Source: Ignavibacterium sp. (lineage in GTDB: Bacteria > Bacteroidota > Ignavibacteria > Ignavibacteriales > Ignavibacteriaceae). Taken from it: a DNA stretch of 64,000 nt. Each line of letters opens with the position of its first letter. Within the stretch, counting starts at the first letter, position 1. This document shows, piece after piece, positions 1-7,867 of the stretch. Below the pieces are notes generated by a model. That model did no database searches and was not told the origin of the DNA. It saw only the letters and a list, made by a program, of their open reading frames with translations. The position numbers and the translations under genes are program-made. The DNA is taken from contig JAGXRK010000001.1 of the NCBI GenBank assembly GCA_018335755.1, positions 1 through 64,000 on the forward strand, given 5' to 3'.

Positions 1-7
1 CTCCACC

Positions 8-120
8 AGATTTCTCGTCGTAAACTCCTCGAAATGACAAGTGAGTCCTGTCATTTCGAACGAAGAGAGAAATCTCTTGAACGAACAAGATCTCTCCTCA
101 TTCCATTCGTCGAGATGACA
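8..120. repeat. Cluster of three copies of a 27-bp dispersed repeat
   Basis: Three copies of one unit lie here. They are at 8-39 and 88-120 (both reading AGATTTCTC...AAATGACA or a close variant) and at 49-75 (the same unit on the other strand). Copies 1 and 2 face each other and can fold into a long hairpin. Bases 48-75 are the exact reverse complement of 50491-50518, inside a coding gene. The related units at 41306-41333 and 50215-50241 each differ from it by two bases. No gene is visible in 1-327 other than the start of trhO, so this is a repeat-filled intergenic region, cut by the window edge. Confidence 0.85.
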
Positions 121-327
121 AATGTTTTATGATTGCGACTCTTATTTTACCAACAGCATCTTATGGAGTATTTAAACAAAGAACCCTGGAGGAAATTAGC
201 CTGAAATACCGAATGAATGTTCTTAAGCTCCATATTTCTCTTCATTGTAAAAGTTGAATTTACAACTGTCTTTCTTTCCAATACCTGTATTATTATTTTT
301 CCACCCCAAATTTTAAGATTGAGCATT

Positions 328-1218
328 ATGAGCAGATACAAAGTATTACTATTCTATAAATATGTAAATGTTGAAGATCCGCAAGGCATTGTAAACGAAC
401 ATCTTCATTGGTGTCTTACAAATGAAATTAAAGGCAGAGTGTTTTTTGCACGAGAGGGTGTTAACGGAACCGTATCCGGCACTCTGGATAATATTAAAAA
501 TTATAAAACACACTTAACAAGCTATTTTGAATTTTCTGATATCTGGTTTAAAGAAGATGATGCAGATGAACATGCTTTCAAAAAAATGCATGTAAGATTA
601 AAAAACGAGATAGTACACGGTGACCTGGAAGATGTTTCAATAGAACACAGCGGAAAAAGACTTTCTCCCGAAGCGCTGTTAAAATTTTATGAGCAGAAGA
701 AAGATTTTGTTATAGTTGATGCACGCAACTGGTACGAGAGTAAAATCGGTAAATTTAAAAATGCCATAGTTCCTCCGATGAAAAATTTTCGCGAATGGAA
801 AAAAGTAACTGAGGAAGATTTAAAGGATTACAAGGACAAGACAATTGTAACTTACTGCACTGGCGGAATAAGATGTGAAAAAGCCTCTGCTTATCTTGTT
901 GAGAATGAATTTAAAGATGTTTACCAGCTTGATGGAGGTATTTTTAACTTTATAAAAAAATATCCTGATACTTACTGGGAAGGCGGAATGTTTGTCTTTG
1001 ATGAAAGACGGGTAGTTAATCCAAACACCAAACCTGAATTACAACATATTGCAAGTTGTTATTACTGCGGAAAACCCACGTCATATTATATCAATTGCCA
1101 CAACGTTGATTGCGATAAGATCATTGTTTCCTGCCATGAATGCAAAATTGAAAACGAATATTGCTGTTCGGATGAATGCAGAGTAAGTGTGAAAAAAAGA
1201 AAAATATTTCACGGATAG
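328..1218 (+). CDS. trhO: tRNA uridine(34) hydroxylase, rhodanese-related (TrhO/YceA family)
   Basis: The product (296 aa) should catalyse O2-dependent hydroxylation of the wobble uridine in tRNA to 5-hydroxyuridine in the cytoplasm. An N-terminal acylphosphatase-like region (residues 1-95) precedes a rhodanese domain with the loop CTGGIRCEKA; Cys177 is the expected catalytic thiol. The C-terminus carries a cysteine-rich segment of at least eight Cys (CYYC, CHNVDC, CHEC, CCSDEC) typical of the family's zinc-binding tail. The frame is open upstream to 217, but family homology begins at MSRYK, so the ATG at 328 is chosen. There is no clear Shine-Dalgarno. A U32-family protein, the family of the alternative hydroxylase TrhP, is encoded at 14734-15987. 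Assignment is strong. Confidence 0.93.
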   Translation: MSRYKVLLFYKYVNVEDPQGIVNEHLHWCLTNEIKGRVFFAREGVNGTVSGTLDNIKNYKTHLTSYFEFSDIWFKEDDADEHAFKKMHVRLKNEIVHGDLEDVSIEHSGKRLSPEALLKFYEQKKDFVIVDARNWYESKIGKFKNAIVPPMKNFREWKKVTEEDLKDYKDKTIVTYCTGGIRCEKASAYLVENEFKDVYQLDGGIFNFIKKYPDTYWEGGMFVFDERRVVNPNTKPELQHIASCYYCGKPTSYYINCHNVDCDKIIVSCHECKIENEYCCSDECRVSVKKRKIFHG

Positions 1219-1282
1219 CTTTGCGTCTTAGCGTCTCTGCGTGAAATAATTCAATCACAGAAACGCTAAGAACGCAGAATTT
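1219..1282. repeat. Palindromic repeat unit filling the gap between convergent genes
   Basis: The 64-bp gap between the stop of trhO (1218) and the stop of the minus-strand gene (1283) is almost entirely one imperfect inverted repeat. The left arm is 1220-1243 (contains TGCGTCTTAGCGTCTCTG) and the right arm 1256-1279 (contains CAGAAACGCTAAGAACGCA). It can form a strong hairpin with T-rich flanks and probably serves as a bidirectional terminator. Its base composition and stop-to-stop fit suggest a dispersed palindromic element rather than an ordinary terminator. Confidence 0.65.
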
Positions 1283-2125
1283 TTATTTTTTCCAATCGGA
1301 AAGCATTGCTTTCATAACTTCAAAATCAAAAGGCGGATTCTGCATTTTATTTCCAAGGTCGATTGCTTTCTCCATTGTTGCAACTGCTTCTTTCTTCATT
1401 CCAAGCTTATTCTGAATCTGGGCTTTGACTCTTGTGTTCCAGTAAACCTCATTGATTAAGCAGGAGGCTTCAATCCATTTTAATCCCTCATCAAGATTTA
1501 CATTGTTTGTTAAGCAATATTGTGCTGCCTGGAACAATGGTGACCAGCTTAGCTGCTGACGTGCTTTGGTTAAAGTTAAATCCTGTGTATTTGTTTCAAG
1601 AGTAAAGGAAACCTTTAATTTATCCCAAAGTAAGTTTACAACTGCTGAATTATCAGTAACATCCGTAAAGAGGAAAGTCATTCTTTCCATAAAATGATGT
1701 TCTTCCGGTTTGGCTTTTACTCTTAGTATTTCTTTTTCAGCATTAAATGAAGAAGGACCGTCAACTCTTGCATCCTTACTGAAAATAATATCCCATTCAT
1801 CTTTACGCGGAACAGAGTGTATTCCAAAAGTACCGGCAGGTAACTCAGTACCGTTTATTTTAACCGGATCATCAAACGTAATTGTGGTTAATTCATTTGC
1901 CCCTGTACGCCATACTTCATTATAAGGAACGAGCTCTCCCCAAATCACTCTTTTGTTAACGGCGGGACTTCCGTAATCTATAGAAACTTTTGTAACACCG
2001 ACCATCTGGGTAACAGTTGCATCCGGACTCGGTCTTGGTGTTACAACCTGCTGTGCAGTTGCTTCAATAAAAAACAGAGTTAAAAAAACGGTAAACGGTA
2101 AAACAAATCTTTGGGTAAACATCAT
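1283..2125 (-). CDS. Exported DUF2911 domain protein
   Basis: The 280-aa protein has an N-terminal signal peptide (hydrophobic residues 8-24, cleavage likely after ATAQ) and then a DUF2911 domain from about residue 30 to 180. Family motifs include SIDYGSPAVNKRVIW, VWRTGANELTTI and LPAGTFGIHSVP. The C-terminal third resembles a short helical TPR-like segment (residues 190-275). DUF2911 has no established biochemical role; members are common periplasmic proteins in Bacteroidota and relatives. A GAGGA ribosome-binding site lies 7 bases before the start at 2125. The gene is monocistronic and convergent with trhO. Confidence 0.85.
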   Translation of the reverse strand: MMFTQRFVLPFTVFLTLFFIEATAQQVVTPRPSPDATVTQMVGVTKVSIDYGSPAVNKRVIWGELVPYNEVWRTGANELTTITFDDPVKINGTELPAGTFGIHSVPRKDEWDIIFSKDARVDGPSSFNAEKEILRVKAKPEEHHFMERMTFLFTDVTDNSAVVNLLWDKLKVSFTLETNTQDLTLTKARQQLSWSPLFQAAQYCLTNNVNLDEGLKWIEASCLINEVYWNTRVKAQIQNKLGMKKEAVATMEKAIDLGNKMQNPPFDFEVMKAMLSDWKK

Positions 2126-2219
2126 AATATTATCCTCTATTATTTTGGTTAGTTAAATGATTGTATTAGGAGTGAGCAATACTTAATTTCGCCTTCAAAA
2201 TACTTATCATTTTTTTTAT

Positions 2220-2783
2220 ATGCAATTACCGGACGATGAAATAAAGAATATCGGGAAAAATGAAACAGAGACTAGTCTGAAATATGCTAAAAAGCATACA
2301 AAGATAGACGAATTCAAAAGATGGATTCCTTCAATTATTATTCTACCAATAGCTGTTTACTGGATACTGAACAGAGGCGAATACGGACTGCTGGATAATA
2401 TTGATCTTGTAATTCACGAAGCAGGTCATCTGTTCTTCAGATTTTTTGGAAAGTTCATTTATACTCTCGGCGGAACTTTAATGCAAATAATTCTGCCATC
2501 AATAATTGCGTGGTATTTTTACAGAAATCATTACCGTACGGGAGTTCAGTTTTCGTTATTATGGCTTGGACAAAATTTTATAAACATCTCAGTTTATGCC
2601 GCAGATGCACAGGCAAGAAAACTGCCCTTACTAGGAGGGAATAAAGTTTATCACGATTGGCATTACATGCTTGGTGAACTGGGAATTTTGCAATATGATT
2701 ATATCGTCGGTTATTTTTTCTTTGGTATTGCCATTCTGATTTTTATCATTACCGTTTTAATGCCTCTTATTACTCAGGATTGA
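2220..2783 (+). CDS. Small integral membrane protein with HEAGH zinc-protease motif
   Basis: The 187-aa protein has four or five hydrophobic segments. His66-Glu67-Ala-Gly-His70 forms an HExxH motif at the start of a membrane segment, followed by GGTLMQ, as in site-2-protease/M50-type intramembrane proteins. The second half has an NFINISVYAADAQARKLPL stretch and a second membrane pair. A D/N-P-x-G third-ligand motif is not obvious, so proteolytic activity is only a possibility. M50B-like membrane proteins of unknown substrate are the nearest comparison I can offer. The ATG at 2220 has no Shine-Dalgarno. The next gene starts 45 bases downstream on the same strand, so the two may be cotranscribed. 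Confidence 0.7.
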   Translation: MQLPDDEIKNIGKNETETSLKYAKKHTKIDEFKRWIPSIIILPIAVYWILNRGEYGLLDNIDLVIHEAGHLFFRFFGKFIYTLGGTLMQIILPSIIAWYFYRNHYRTGVQFSLLWLGQNFINISVYAADAQARKLPLLGGNKVYHDWHYMLGELGILQYDYIVGYFFFGIAILIFIITVLMPLITQD

Positions 2784-2828
2784 ACACTATTTTTACAAAC
2801 TATTTTTTAACCGTAAAGTTTATATCTA

Positions 2829-3635
2829 ATGAAAATGATTTTGCTAATAATATTATTTTGTTCATTTGAAGCTCTTTTTGCTCAGAGAGATACGCTAAAA
2901 ACTTACTTTGAAAATGGGAAGATTAAATCAGCCATACCATTTCTTAATGCAGTACGCGAAGGTGAAGCAGTATTCTATTATGAAGACGGAACGGTTAAAG
3001 AGGAAAGAAATTACATTAACGATAAAGTTGAAGGACTCGTAAAACTTTTCTATCCTAATGGAAATATGCAGGAACTATATAATATAGAGAATGGCAAGAG
3101 GCACGGGCCGGCAACTCATTTTGATTCCACAGGAAATCATTTGGAAGATATCATCTTTGTCGAAGGATTCAGAGCCGGACAGGAGTTTCTTCTTGTAGGG
3201 GAATACCGGGAAGAGGACTATCAAAAATATTTAGCAGAATGGAAAGAACGTCAGAAAAAAACCACAAGAGAAGACGAACTTTCTATACCGCCGAAACAGG
3301 AGGACAGAATTAATTATGAAGATGACCCCGCATATTATCAGAATGTCGAAATTATGCCCGAGCCAATTGGCGGAATGGACGCAGTATATAAGAGACTTAC
3401 TTATCCAAAAGAAGCACGCGATAAAAAGATTGAGGGCACTGTAAAGATAAGAGCATTTATTGAAACCTCCGGTGAAGTTTCAATTGCAGAAGTTTCAGAA
3501 GGTATTAATCCTCTGCTTGATGAAGCGGCCAGGCTAGCTGTTTACTATACACGCTTCAAACCGGGTTTTCAAAGAGGTTCCAGAATTAAAGTCCAAATGA
3601 TCGTTCCAATTGAATTTAAATTAGAACGCAGATAA
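2829..3635 (+). CDS. MORN-repeat / TonB C-terminal domain fusion protein
   Basis: The 268-aa exported protein has a signal peptide at residues 1-18 (ending ALFAQ). Then come three or four MORN-variant (YwqK-like) repeats of the form YFENGKIK...EGEAVFYYEDGTVK...EGLVKLFYPNG (residues 20-110). A charged linker follows, and then a TonB C-terminal domain (residues 175-267) with the motif YPKEARDKKIEGTVKIRAFI. TonB C-terminal domains link inner-membrane energy to outer-membrane receptors. Here there is no N-terminal TonB transmembrane anchor, only a cleavable-looking signal, so the domain may act as a periplasmic adaptor. Identity of both domain types is clear; the role is not. Confidence 0.8.
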   Translation: MKMILLIILFCSFEALFAQRDTLKTYFENGKIKSAIPFLNAVREGEAVFYYEDGTVKEERNYINDKVEGLVKLFYPNGNMQELYNIENGKRHGPATHFDSTGNHLEDIIFVEGFRAGQEFLLVGEYREEDYQKYLAEWKERQKKTTREDELSIPPKQEDRINYEDDPAYYQNVEIMPEPIGGMDAVYKRLTYPKEARDKKIEGTVKIRAFIETSGEVSIAEVSEGINPLLDEAARLAVYYTRFKPGFQRGSRIKVQMIVPIEFKLERR

Positions 3636-3644
3636 AAAATAATA

Positions 3645-4784
3645 TTAACTAAGAATTGAAAAGCGAAGGTTTCTTAATAACTTTTCTGTTCCGGCATCAT
3701 TCTTATTCATCTTGATCGAATAATTGTTGAATTCTCTTCGTAATGGATAATCTTTTCTAAGTGTATCAAAATACCTTCCAATTTCTGAATCATTCATTGA
3801 ATTAACTTTCAACAACCGGTTATGGTCATTCTCAATATTGTAAATTTGTTTTACAATATTATTGAGAGATTCTTCTGTGATAACTGATGCATCCCAAAGC
3901 AATGGATTATTATTAACCACTGGCAGTGACATGTTTAGAGTTCTATCCATTTTCAAAAAATCCGCTAATGCATCATAGATCATTAATGATCCGTTTACTT
4001 TTCCTTCAAGTGTATAACCTGCAATATGCGGAGTTCCGATTAATAATCTTTTTAAGAGTTCCGTATCAATATCAGGTTCGTTTTCCCAAACATCTAAAAT
4101 AACAGTGAGGTTCTTTTCTTTAATTATTCGCTTTAATGCAATGCTGTCAATTACTGAACCACGCGATGTATTAATTAATATCGAACTATCCTTTAATAAT
4201 CTTAAATTCTTTTCATTAAGTATATGATGGGTTTTATCTTCCCCGGTAAATGAGAGCGGTACGTGAAGAGAGATTATGTCCGCCTCCAATATCTCACCAA
4301 ATGCAACAGAGTCTTTTAACTTTCCTTTACGGGAAAGCGGCGGATCGTTCTTTAATACTTTCATTCCTAAAGATTCACAGAAACGGACAACTTTGCTTCC
4401 AACATTTCCTACTCCTACAATACCGATCGATTTATCTTTGAGCGAAAAATTATTTTGCATCGAAGTATAAAGCAGGGATGCCACAACATATTCAGCCACT
4501 GAATAAGAGTTGCAGCCCGGTGCGCTGGCAAAAACAATTCCGATGGATTTTAAATATTCAATATCTAAATGATCTGTGCCTATTGTAGCCGTTCCGACAA
4601 ATCTGACATTTGTTCCTGCAAGCAGAGACATATTAACCTGAGTGATTGATCGGATAATTACAGCATCTGTATCCTTTAATTCTGAATTTGTAATTTCGCG
4701 TCCATTTAAAAGTTTTACCTCACCGAATTGTGAAAATAATTCTTTTGCATATGCAAGATTTTCATCAGCAACAATTTTTATCAT
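3645..4784 (-). CDS. pdxB: Erythronate-4-phosphate dehydrogenase
   Basis: The enzyme (379 aa) oxidises 4-phospho-D-erythronate in the deoxyxylulose-5-phosphate-dependent route to pyridoxal phosphate. It belongs to the D-2-hydroxyacid dehydrogenase family. Visible features are the N-terminal MIKIVADENL, the TATIGTDHLD and APGCNSYSVAEYV segments, the NAD-binding GIVGVGNVGSKVV, the catalytic-Arg region NTSRGSVID, the Glu region DVWENEPD, and the His region TPHIAGYTLEGK. It has the C-terminal extension that separates PdxB from plain phosphoglycerate dehydrogenases. It is divergent from mgtE across a 144-bp intergenic region. No other pdx genes are in view. Confidence 0.92.
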   Translation of the reverse strand: MIKIVADENLAYAKELFSQFGEVKLLNGREITNSELKDTDAVIIRSITQVNMSLLAGTNVRFVGTATIGTDHLDIEYLKSIGIVFASAPGCNSYSVAEYVVASLLYTSMQNNFSLKDKSIGIVGVGNVGSKVVRFCESLGMKVLKNDPPLSRKGKLKDSVAFGEILEADIISLHVPLSFTGEDKTHHILNEKNLRLLKDSSILINTSRGSVIDSIALKRIIKEKNLTVILDVWENEPDIDTELLKRLLIGTPHIAGYTLEGKVNGSLMIYDALADFLKMDRTLNMSLPVVNNNPLLWDASVITEESLNNIVKQIYNIENDHNRLLKVNSMNDSEIGRYFDTLRKDYPLRREFNNYSIKMNKNDAGTEKLLRNLRFSILS

Positions 4785-4928
4785 AGTAGTATTTCAAAAA
4801 ATTTATATTCGGTTTTCAATTCCTATTAACAAAGAATATTTCTATTTTGTCGGGCGGAGTAAAAAAAATTACTCACAAACCAAAGTTAAAACTATTGTAA
4901 GAAAAATGTAGAAAATAGTCCTATAATT

Positions 4929-6320
4929 ATGGAATCTCCGATGCTGAGCCGATTGCTACAACCAGAAATACAATCTCTTATTACAGAGAGACAGCTTGGT
5001 GTTCTTAAGGAAATTCTGACTGAATGGACTCCCGCCGATATAGCTGATCTTATAGTTGAACTACCTGAAAATGAACAGGTAATAGTTTTCAGACTGCTTC
5101 ACGATGAACTTGCTGCCGATACATTTGAACATCTGGATTTTGACATACAGGAAACTCTTATTAAAGCTATGGGCAAAGAAGAGGTTGCTGCTGTACTTAA
5201 TGAAATGTCTGCAGATGACCGTACTGCATTGTTTGAGGAAATGCCCAGCTCAGCAGCAAAACAATTAATTCAGCTGCTTTCTCACGAAGAAAGATTAATA
5301 GCTAATTCTTTGCTGGGATATCCGGAAAACAGTGTCGGCCGATTGATGACTCCGGATTATATTGCTGCAAAGCCGGATATGACAGTTCAGCAGGTGTTAG
5401 ATTATATCAGAATTCATGGCGAGGATAAGGAAACACTAAATATTGTTTACATTGTTGATGAGAAGGGCAAGCTTATAGATGATATTAAAATCAGGGAGTT
5501 TCTACTTGCACCCTTAGATTCTCCGGTAAGTGATTTAATGAATGAAAACTTTGTGGCATTAAATGTAACGGATGATCAGGAAAATGCAGTAGAGCTATTT
5601 AAAAAATATGACAGAGTTGCTCTTCCCGTGGTTGATAAATCGGGAATACTTTTAGGCATAGTAACAGTTGATGACGTTCTTGATGTTGCTGAAGAAGAAG
5701 CAACAGAGGACATTCACAAATTATCAGCTATTGAAGCATTAGAAGACCCATATCCTGAGTTACCTGTATTGACGATAATCAAAAAAAGAGTTCCCTGGCT
5801 TTCTTTGCTTTTAATAGGGCAGTCGCTTACCGCCATCGCGATGGGGTTCTTCGAAGATCAATTATTAAAAGTTGCAGCGCTGGCAATTTTCATTCCGATG
5901 CTTATATCGAGCGGGGGTAATTCAGGTTCGCAAGCAGCTACTCTTGTTGTGCGTGCTATGGCCCTTGGAGAAATAACTCTGCGAGATTGGTGGCTTATTA
6001 TGCGCAGAGAAATTTTTTCAGGATTTGCTATGGGGCTTGTATTAGGACTGATAGGATTTGCCCAGGTAGTAATAATCGCGCAATTTTCATCAGAAATCGG
6101 TTCTTACTTATCGCTTATTGCCCTAACCGTAGGTGTTTCTTTAATTGGGATTGTTCTTTGGGGTAATATGGCTGGCTCAATGCTGCCATTTGTACTAAAA
6201 CGTTTTGGATTAGACCCTGCAACATCATCAGCACCCCTGGTTGCTACCTTGGTAGATGTTACCGGAATTGTAATTTATTTTACAGTTGCCCTATTTATTT
6301 TAAGCGGGAAACTGCTGTAA
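4929..6320 (+). CDS. mgtE: Magnesium transporter MgtE
   Basis: The 463-aa protein has the full MgtE architecture. An N-terminal helical domain (residues 10-130) contains the repeated acidic pattern LHDELAAD and EEMPSSAAK. Two CBS domains (about 135-255) form the cytosolic Mg2+ sensor, and five membrane helices (about 285-460) form the pore. The pore signature SSGGNSGSQAATL lies at about residues 326-338. MgtE passes Mg2+ down its gradient and closes when cytosolic Mg2+ saturates the N and CBS domains. I see no Mg2+-responsive leader RNA in the short upstream region shared with divergent pdxB. Confidence 0.95.
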   Translation: MESPMLSRLLQPEIQSLITERQLGVLKEILTEWTPADIADLIVELPENEQVIVFRLLHDELAADTFEHLDFDIQETLIKAMGKEEVAAVLNEMSADDRTALFEEMPSSAAKQLIQLLSHEERLIANSLLGYPENSVGRLMTPDYIAAKPDMTVQQVLDYIRIHGEDKETLNIVYIVDEKGKLIDDIKIREFLLAPLDSPVSDLMNENFVALNVTDDQENAVELFKKYDRVALPVVDKSGILLGIVTVDDVLDVAEEEATEDIHKLSAIEALEDPYPELPVLTIIKKRVPWLSLLLIGQSLTAIAMGFFEDQLLKVAALAIFIPMLISSGGNSGSQAATLVVRAMALGEITLRDWWLIMRREIFSGFAMGLVLGLIGFAQVVIIAQFSSEIGSYLSLIALTVGVSLIGIVLWGNMAGSMLPFVLKRFGLDPATSSAPLVATLVDVTGIVIYFTVALFILSGKLL

Positions 6321-6349
6321 ATATCTCTTAACCTTTGATATAATCTTTT

Positions 6350-6357
6350 TATATTTG
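6350..6357 (+). promoter_or_regulatory. Candidate -7 element of the sugar-nucleotide operon
   Basis: TATATTTG at 6350-6357 is an exact match to the Bacteroidota -7 box TAnnTTTG. The -33 TTTG box is not clear at the usual spacing. It lies 33 bases before the ATG at 6390, which argues against translation starting further upstream. Confidence 0.4.
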
Positions 6358-6389
6358 TGTTATTATTAATAAAAATGAGGATGTTTTTT

Positions 6390-7253
6390 ATGAAGGGAAT
6401 TATTCTTGCAGGAGGCGCAGGTTCCCGCCTTTACCCCATTACAAAGGTTTACAGCAAGCAGTTATCACTAATTTATGATAAACCATTAATTTATTATCCG
6501 CTTTCTATTCTTATGCTTGGTGGAATAAAAGATATTTTAATAATATCTAATGAAGAAACAATTCCTCTGTATCGCCAATTGTTTAACAGTGGTTCTCAGA
6601 TAGGATTGAACATTCAATACAAAGTTCAAAAAGCACCAAATGGAATAGCTGAAGCTTTTATTCTTGGTGAGGAGTTTATCGGTAATGATAGCGTTACACT
6701 TATTCTTGGCGATAATATTTTTTATGGTGACCTCAAATTCTTTTATGACTCTCTTTCGTTAAAAGAAGGCGCAGTAATATTTGGATATCAGGTTAATGAT
6801 CCCCAGCGTTATGGAATAGTGGAATTTGATGAAAGCGGTAAAGCTATTTCAATTGAAGAAAAACCATCAAAACCAAAATCACATTTTGCTGTACCGGGTC
6901 TGTATATTTATGATAATGAAGTAATACATATTTCTAAAAACCTAAAGCCATCGGCAAGGGGAGAATTGGAAATTACAGATGTTAATAAAAAATATCTGGA
7001 AAAAGGTGCACTTCAAGTTGAAAAGATAGGTAGGGGCGTTGCATGGCTTGATACCGGAACACCCGAGGCATTACTTCAGGCATCAAATTTCTTTGGAGTA
7101 ATAGAAGATAGACAAGGGCTAAAAGTAGCCTGTATTGAAGAGATAGCTTATCACAAAGGATTTATAAATAAAGATGAATTCAAAGAAACAATTGAGTCAA
7201 TACCGAACTCAATGTATAGGGAATATCTGGAAAGAATTTATAAAGAAAGCTGA
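6390..7253 (+). CDS. rfbA: Glucose-1-phosphate thymidylyltransferase
   Basis: The enzyme (287 aa) makes dTDP-glucose from dTTP and glucose-1-phosphate, the first committed step to dTDP-linked deoxy and amino sugars. The nucleotidyltransferase signature LAGGAGSRLYPITK is at the N-terminus, LILGDNIFYG follows, and VAWLDTGTPEALL matches the C-terminal sugar-binding region. The open frame reaches 6357, but the ATG at 6390 gives the family length and has GAGG 9 bases upstream. It is the first gene of a six-gene run; rfbC follows after 13 bases. rfbB and rfbD are absent from the window. Confidence 0.93.
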   Translation: MKGIILAGGAGSRLYPITKVYSKQLSLIYDKPLIYYPLSILMLGGIKDILIISNEETIPLYRQLFNSGSQIGLNIQYKVQKAPNGIAEAFILGEEFIGNDSVTLILGDNIFYGDLKFFYDSLSLKEGAVIFGYQVNDPQRYGIVEFDESGKAISIEEKPSKPKSHFAVPGLYIYDNEVIHISKNLKPSARGELEITDVNKKYLEKGALQVEKIGRGVAWLDTGTPEALLQASNFFGVIEDRQGLKVACIEEIAYHKGFINKDEFKETIESIPNSMYREYLERIYKES

Positions 7254-7266
7254 TTACTGAACATAT

Positions 7267-7815
7267 ATGCAAATTGAAACAACAAACATTCAGGGTCTTA
7301 TATTAATTAAACCTAAAGTATTTGGCGATAGCCGAGGTTATTTTTTTGAATCCTATAACAAAGAACGTTGTGAAGAGATAGGATTAAATGCTGATTTTGT
7401 TCAGGATAACATTTCAAAATCAGTAAAGTCAACAATCAGAGGACTGCATTACCAGGTTGGAGATAAAGCTCAGGGCAAACTTTGCAAAGTAATTACAGGT
7501 AAAGTTCTGGATGTAGCTGTTGATATTCGTTTCGGATCCCCAACTTTTGGCAAGCACTACGCTGTTGAACTTTCTGAAGAAAATCACACAATGCTTTGGA
7601 TCCCGCCAGGATTTGCACACGGCTTTTCGGTTTTGACTGACGAAGCAATTTTTTCTTATAAATGCACACAGTTTTACAGCAAAGAACTTGAAAGATCCAT
7701 CATTTTTAATGATCCGGATCTTAACATTAACTGGCTTGTTGAAAACCCGATCATTTCGGAGAAAGACTTGAAAGCCAAATCGTTTAATGAGATTGAAAAA
7801 GATTTCATTTACTAA
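7267..7815 (+). CDS. rfbC: dTDP-4-dehydrorhamnose 3,5-epimerase
   Basis: The 182-aa cupin-fold protein acts on dTDP-4-keto-6-deoxyglucose. Motifs are GDSRGYFFESYN, the catalytic His in STIRGLHYQ (His61), GKVLDVAVDIR, and WIPPGFAHGFSVL, with YKCTQFYS carrying the conserved Tyr region. The length is normal for RfbC and too long for the related 3,4-ketoisomerases (about 140 aa). It lies 13 bases after rfbA and 52 bases before the aminotransferase gene. Since rfbB and rfbD are not here, the final sugar cannot be named. Confidence 0.93.
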   Translation: MQIETTNIQGLILIKPKVFGDSRGYFFESYNKERCEEIGLNADFVQDNISKSVKSTIRGLHYQVGDKAQGKLCKVITGKVLDVAVDIRFGSPTFGKHYAVELSEENHTMLWIPPGFAHGFSVLTDEAIFSYKCTQFYSKELERSIIFNDPDLNINWLVENPIISEKDLKAKSFNEIEKDFIY

Positions 7816-7867
7816 AAACATATTTATGTATAAATATTAAAACCATATTCTGATTAAAAGGATTACT

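Noticed and set aside
217..327. Upstream extension of trhO to 217
   Set aside because: The added 37 residues are hydrophobic, unlike the cytosolic family, and homology starts at 328.
6390..7815. A complete dTDP-rhamnose pathway
   Set aside because: Only rfbA and rfbC are present; rfbB and rfbD are absent, and an aminotransferase follows instead.
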